Below, one piece after another: positions 61,588 through 64,000 of a stretch of 64,000 nt of DNA. The translations under genes and the position numbers were made by a program. The notes below the pieces were generated by a model. It was given only the letters and a program-made list of their open reading frames with translations, made no database searches and was not told where the DNA came from. The DNA comes from an uncultured Lachnospiraceae bacterium (GTDB lineage: Bacteria > Bacillota > Clostridia > Lachnospirales > Lachnospiraceae). The stretch is from contig CAKRPS010000003.1 of NCBI GenBank assembly GCA_934385475.1, positions 1 through 64,000 of the forward strand, given 5' to 3'. The first letter of the stretch is position 1; every line of letters starts with the position of its first letter.

Positions 61588-62727
61588 TTAATAGATTCGA
61601 TAATTTCCTGACAAAGCCAGCATGGCAAACAGATAGAGGAAATTATCATAATACCTTCTGTTACCTTTACGAAGAGGCGTATTCCAGAGTTTTTCCACAC
61701 AGGCCTTTGCATAAGGTCCATCTGCCGCTAAAGATGCCTGTGCATTGACGGCAACGATTGCCACCGGATGAAGTGCTTTTTCCTGTAATCTGGTTCCATC
61801 TGTCAGAAACACACCATCCCAGTGCTCTGCCTGTTCTTCACAGTAAAATTTCTGAAGCCGATTAGCATTTTCGACCTGCCATGGGTCTGCTGCAAACCAT
61901 AAATAATCCATTGCCATATTGGCAATCGTGCGATAAGCATCACTGTAATACCAGTCATGTCGTCCAAAAATTTCCTGATGTCCCTCATGAGGCGTTCCAT
62001 CATAATCCGCATACTCCGCAGAGAGTCCTGTACGAGGATGGCATGCAAGATGAAGATAATTCCTGCTCGCCGCAGCTGCCTCTTTCCAGAATTCGCAGTC
62101 TTCCTCATCCGCCCATTTTGCAAATAATTCATAGAAATGCGGCATATGATCGGATGGGTCACTAAAATCACAGTTTGGAATAAATTTAATCAGCTTGTTT
62201 GCCGGCTCCCACATAGGTTCTCCCGGATGTCCCGGTTCTCCTTTATGCACGCACTCTCGTAAAATGGCTTTTGCCTCTGCGCTATATTGAAAAATGCCTT
62301 CGCCCTCTCCCCAACGCCTGGAAGCCAGAAATAATGCCATTGCAAAATACTCTTCCCCATCCGGTGCCGGTCCGTTGGAATTCCGGCTTCCATCCGGCTT
62401 ACATGACCAGGCAAAATAGTTTTTACAGGGTTCTTCATCTATATACATATAGGTTCTTACCCATTTCCATAATCTGTCAAACTCTGCTTTTTTATCCATC
62501 TGGACACAGACCATCATTCCATAAGACATTCCTTCTGTCCGTACGTCAAGATTTCCTGTATCCATCAGGTATGCCATGTCCTCTCCGGCTTCGTGATAAA
62601 AACGTTCTTCCTTATTATAAAAAATTGTCTGAAAGGTTTCCTCAACCCGCTGTGTTATTGCCTTTTCTTCGTAGCCACATTCCTTAAATACATTTCGATA
62701 TTTTCCTGTATAATATGCTCCGGTCAT
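61588..62727 (-). CDS. GH8 reducing-end xylose-releasing exo-oligoxylanase
   Basis: 379 residues, intracellular. Motifs of the Rex8 group: LDVRTEGMSYGMMVCVQ (acid Glu), FAWSCKPDGSRNSNGPAPDGEEYFAMAL, and HDWYYSDAYRTIANMAMDY (base Asp region). Such enzymes remove xylose from the reducing end of xylo-oligosaccharides. Located between the permease and binding-protein genes, it identifies the locus as xylo-oligosaccharide import and degradation. Confidence 0.9.
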   Translation of the reverse strand: MTGAYYTGKYRNVFKECGYEEKAITQRVEETFQTIFYNKEERFYHEAGEDMAYLMDTGNLDVRTEGMSYGMMVCVQMDKKAEFDRLWKWVRTYMYIDEEPCKNYFAWSCKPDGSRNSNGPAPDGEEYFAMALFLASRRWGEGEGIFQYSAEAKAILRECVHKGEPGHPGEPMWEPANKLIKFIPNCDFSDPSDHMPHFYELFAKWADEEDCEFWKEAAAASRNYLHLACHPRTGLSAEYADYDGTPHEGHQEIFGRHDWYYSDAYRTIANMAMDYLWFAADPWQVENANRLQKFYCEEQAEHWDGVFLTDGTRLQEKALHPVAIVAVNAQASLAADGPYAKACVEKLWNTPLRKGNRRYYDNFLYLFAMLALSGNYRIY

Positions 62728-62758
62728 TTTTACTTCTCCTCCTGCTGATAGGCTCTTC

Positions 62759-63655
62759 CTATTCTTTTACGCCTCCAAGGGTAAGTCCTGCAACGAAATA
62801 TTTCTGCAGGAATGGATAAATACATATAATTGGCAGCATTGTAATAATCGTAGCTGCTGCACGTACAGAAGTCGGTGTAACCGTTCCCATAGAATTCTTC
62901 ATCATTTCTGCATTACCGCCCTGGTTGGTTACAGAAGAAAGTAATTTCATCAATTCATACTGCAAAGTGGTCAAATTATCACTCATACGGTTATACAACA
63001 TCGCATCAAACCAGGAATTCCACTGACCTACCGCAACAAAGAGTGCCACCGTGGCATATACTGGTTTACATAATGGTGAATAAATTTTCAGGAAAATGGT
63101 TGTATATCCCGCTCCATCCAGTTGGGCTGACTCTTCCAGGCTATCCGGTATTCCATTCATGTAGGTACGGATTACCAGCATATTAAAGGCACTTACCATT
63201 CCTGGAATGATATATACCCAGAAACTGTTTGTCAGACCTAATCCTTTATACAACAGGAATGTCGGAATCAGTCCACCATTGACATACATGGTAATTACCC
63301 AGAACAGTGACAGTTCTTTCTTAAACAGGAACCTCTTTCTGCTTACCACAAATGCCAGAATCGCATTTGCCGCCAGAGACAGAATTGTTCCAAGCAACGT
63401 TCTTGCCACGGTTATGTAAGCACCCGTAATCAGATTATCCTTTTGAAGTACGGTAATATAATTTTTCCATGTAAATTTTCTCGGTATCAGATAAATCCCC
63501 CCACGTAATGCATCCGTACCATCGTTTAAGGAAATTGCCAATGTATTTAAAACCGGATACAATGTCACAATCACAAAAAGTACCATGATAAGTCCATTTA
63601 CAATGGGAAATACTTCTATTTTACCTGCTGTTTTCTTTTTTACTGTTTTTTCCAT
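62759..63655 (-). CDS. Carbohydrate ABC transporter permease (MalG/YtcP-like)
   Basis: 298 residues, six membrane helices: GLIMVLFVIVTLYPVLNTLAISLN near the N-terminus, and the EAA loop PDSLEESAQLDGAGYTTIFLKIYSPL in the middle, which contacts the ATPase. C-terminus PFLQKYFVAGLTLGGVKE is typical of the YtcP/LplC group. It follows the second permease gene by 12 bp. No ATPase gene is in the window; such importers often share one MsmK-type ATPase. Confidence 0.92.
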   Translation of the reverse strand: MEKTVKKKTAGKIEVFPIVNGLIMVLFVIVTLYPVLNTLAISLNDGTDALRGGIYLIPRKFTWKNYITVLQKDNLITGAYITVARTLLGTILSLAANAILAFVVSRKRFLFKKELSLFWVITMYVNGGLIPTFLLYKGLGLTNSFWVYIIPGMVSAFNMLVIRTYMNGIPDSLEESAQLDGAGYTTIFLKIYSPLCKPVYATVALFVAVGQWNSWFDAMLYNRMSDNLTTLQYELMKLLSSVTNQGGNAEMMKNSMGTVTPTSVRAAATIITMLPIICIYPFLQKYFVAGLTLGGVKE

Positions 63656-63667
63656 TCCTGAACCTCC

Positions 63668-64000
63668 CTAGAACAATCGTTCCTCTCCATTATGCTTTGC
63701 AATCTGATTTGCAATCACAATCAGGACAATACTTACCAGACTCTTAAAGATACCTGCCGCAGTACCAAGAGAATAATCCCCCTGGCTGATACCCCATTTC
63801 AATACATAAATATCAATTGTCTGTGATACCTTCTGTACCAGACCATTTCCCAGAAGATACTGGATTTCAAATCCTGCATTCAAAACGTTTCCCACATTCA
63901 TAAGAAGAAGAATGACAATCGTTGGCTTGATTCCCGGAAGTGTAACATATTTAATTTTGGCCCATCTTCCTGCCCCATCAATAGCTGCCGCCTCATATAA
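63668..64000 (-). CDS. Carbohydrate ABC transporter permease (LplB-like), 5' end outside window
   Basis: C-terminal 110 residues of the first permease. At the window edge the frame reads LYEAAAIDGAGRWAKIKYVTLPGI, the EAA motif, followed by two membrane helices (TIVILLLMNVGNVLNAGF and GIFKSLVSIVLIVIANQIA) and ends HNGEERLF. Forms the heterodimeric channel with the permease at 62759-63655. Confidence 0.9.
   Translation of the reverse strand, partial: LYEAAAIDGAGRWAKIKYVTLPGIKPTIVILLLMNVGNVLNAGFEIQYLLGNGLVQKVSQTIDIYVLKWGISQGDYSLGTAAGIFKSLVSIVLIVIANQIAKHNGEERLF

Overview
The window looks like the chromosome of a spore-forming-lineage Clostridia, most likely family Lachnospiraceae. The evidence is a SCIFF peptide with its radical SAM maturase, a fused SecDF, spoIIGA-sigE, sigG, a Firmicute-type dcw (division and cell wall) cluster, and gut-type glycosidase loci. 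The genus is not assigned. There are no rRNA, tRNA or CRISPR features.

Layout: (1) 1-4.5 kb: aroQ (cut by the window edge), aroK, aroE, a YqeG-type phosphatase, nrdR, a YlmC-type protein and a zinc-ribbon/SH3 membrane protein. (2) 4.6-9.2 kb: sporulation sigma genes. sigG carries an in-frame TAA; spoIIGA-sigE look intact; a response regulator/HD-GYP/GGDEF protein lies between them. (3) 9.3-17.1 kb and 33.9-39.5 kb: a dcw cluster read leftwards from a MraZ-type operator (mraZ, rsmH, ftsL-like, pbpB, spoVD, mraY, murD, ftsW/spoVE, murA, divIB, ftsZ). (4) 17.1-33.9 kb: a 16.8 kb segment that splits spoVD in two. (5) 39.6-41.6 kb: lgt and ychF. (6) 41.9-48.0 kb: an AT-richer accessory stretch with a RelE/ParE-like toxin-antitoxin pair, an AIM24-like protein, a lipoprotein/XRE divergent pair, a UvrD-like helicase and a probable type III (RNA antitoxin) toxin-antitoxin locus. 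(7) 48.1-64 kb: glycan utilisation. TetR, GH2 beta-galactosidase, a GPH sugar symporter and GH36 alpha-galactosidase form one operon; then a GH13 enzyme, a divergent AraC regulator, and a leftward set of esterase, binding protein, GH8 exo-oligoxylanase and two ABC permeases.

The main discovery is in (4). A large serine recombinase gene ends exactly at the left junction. Joining the outer flanks at a shared GTAA restores an uninterrupted 587-residue SpoVD, including its catalytic SxN motif, which the insertion cuts. The reconstructed target site (ATGAAC...GTTCAT) and the reconstructed element site (AATTACA...TGTAATT) each have dyad symmetry centred on the same AA dinucleotide, as expected for serine-recombinase att sites. 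This is the layout of a skin-like element that could be excised in the mother cell to rebuild a cortex-synthesis gene. It is unusual because the segment carries ordinary chromosomal genes (secDF, scfAB, a CorC-type protein, a hybrid histidine kinase, transporters) instead of phage genes. The nonsense codon in sigG raises the alternative that this strain is losing sporulation and the element is a fixed lesion.
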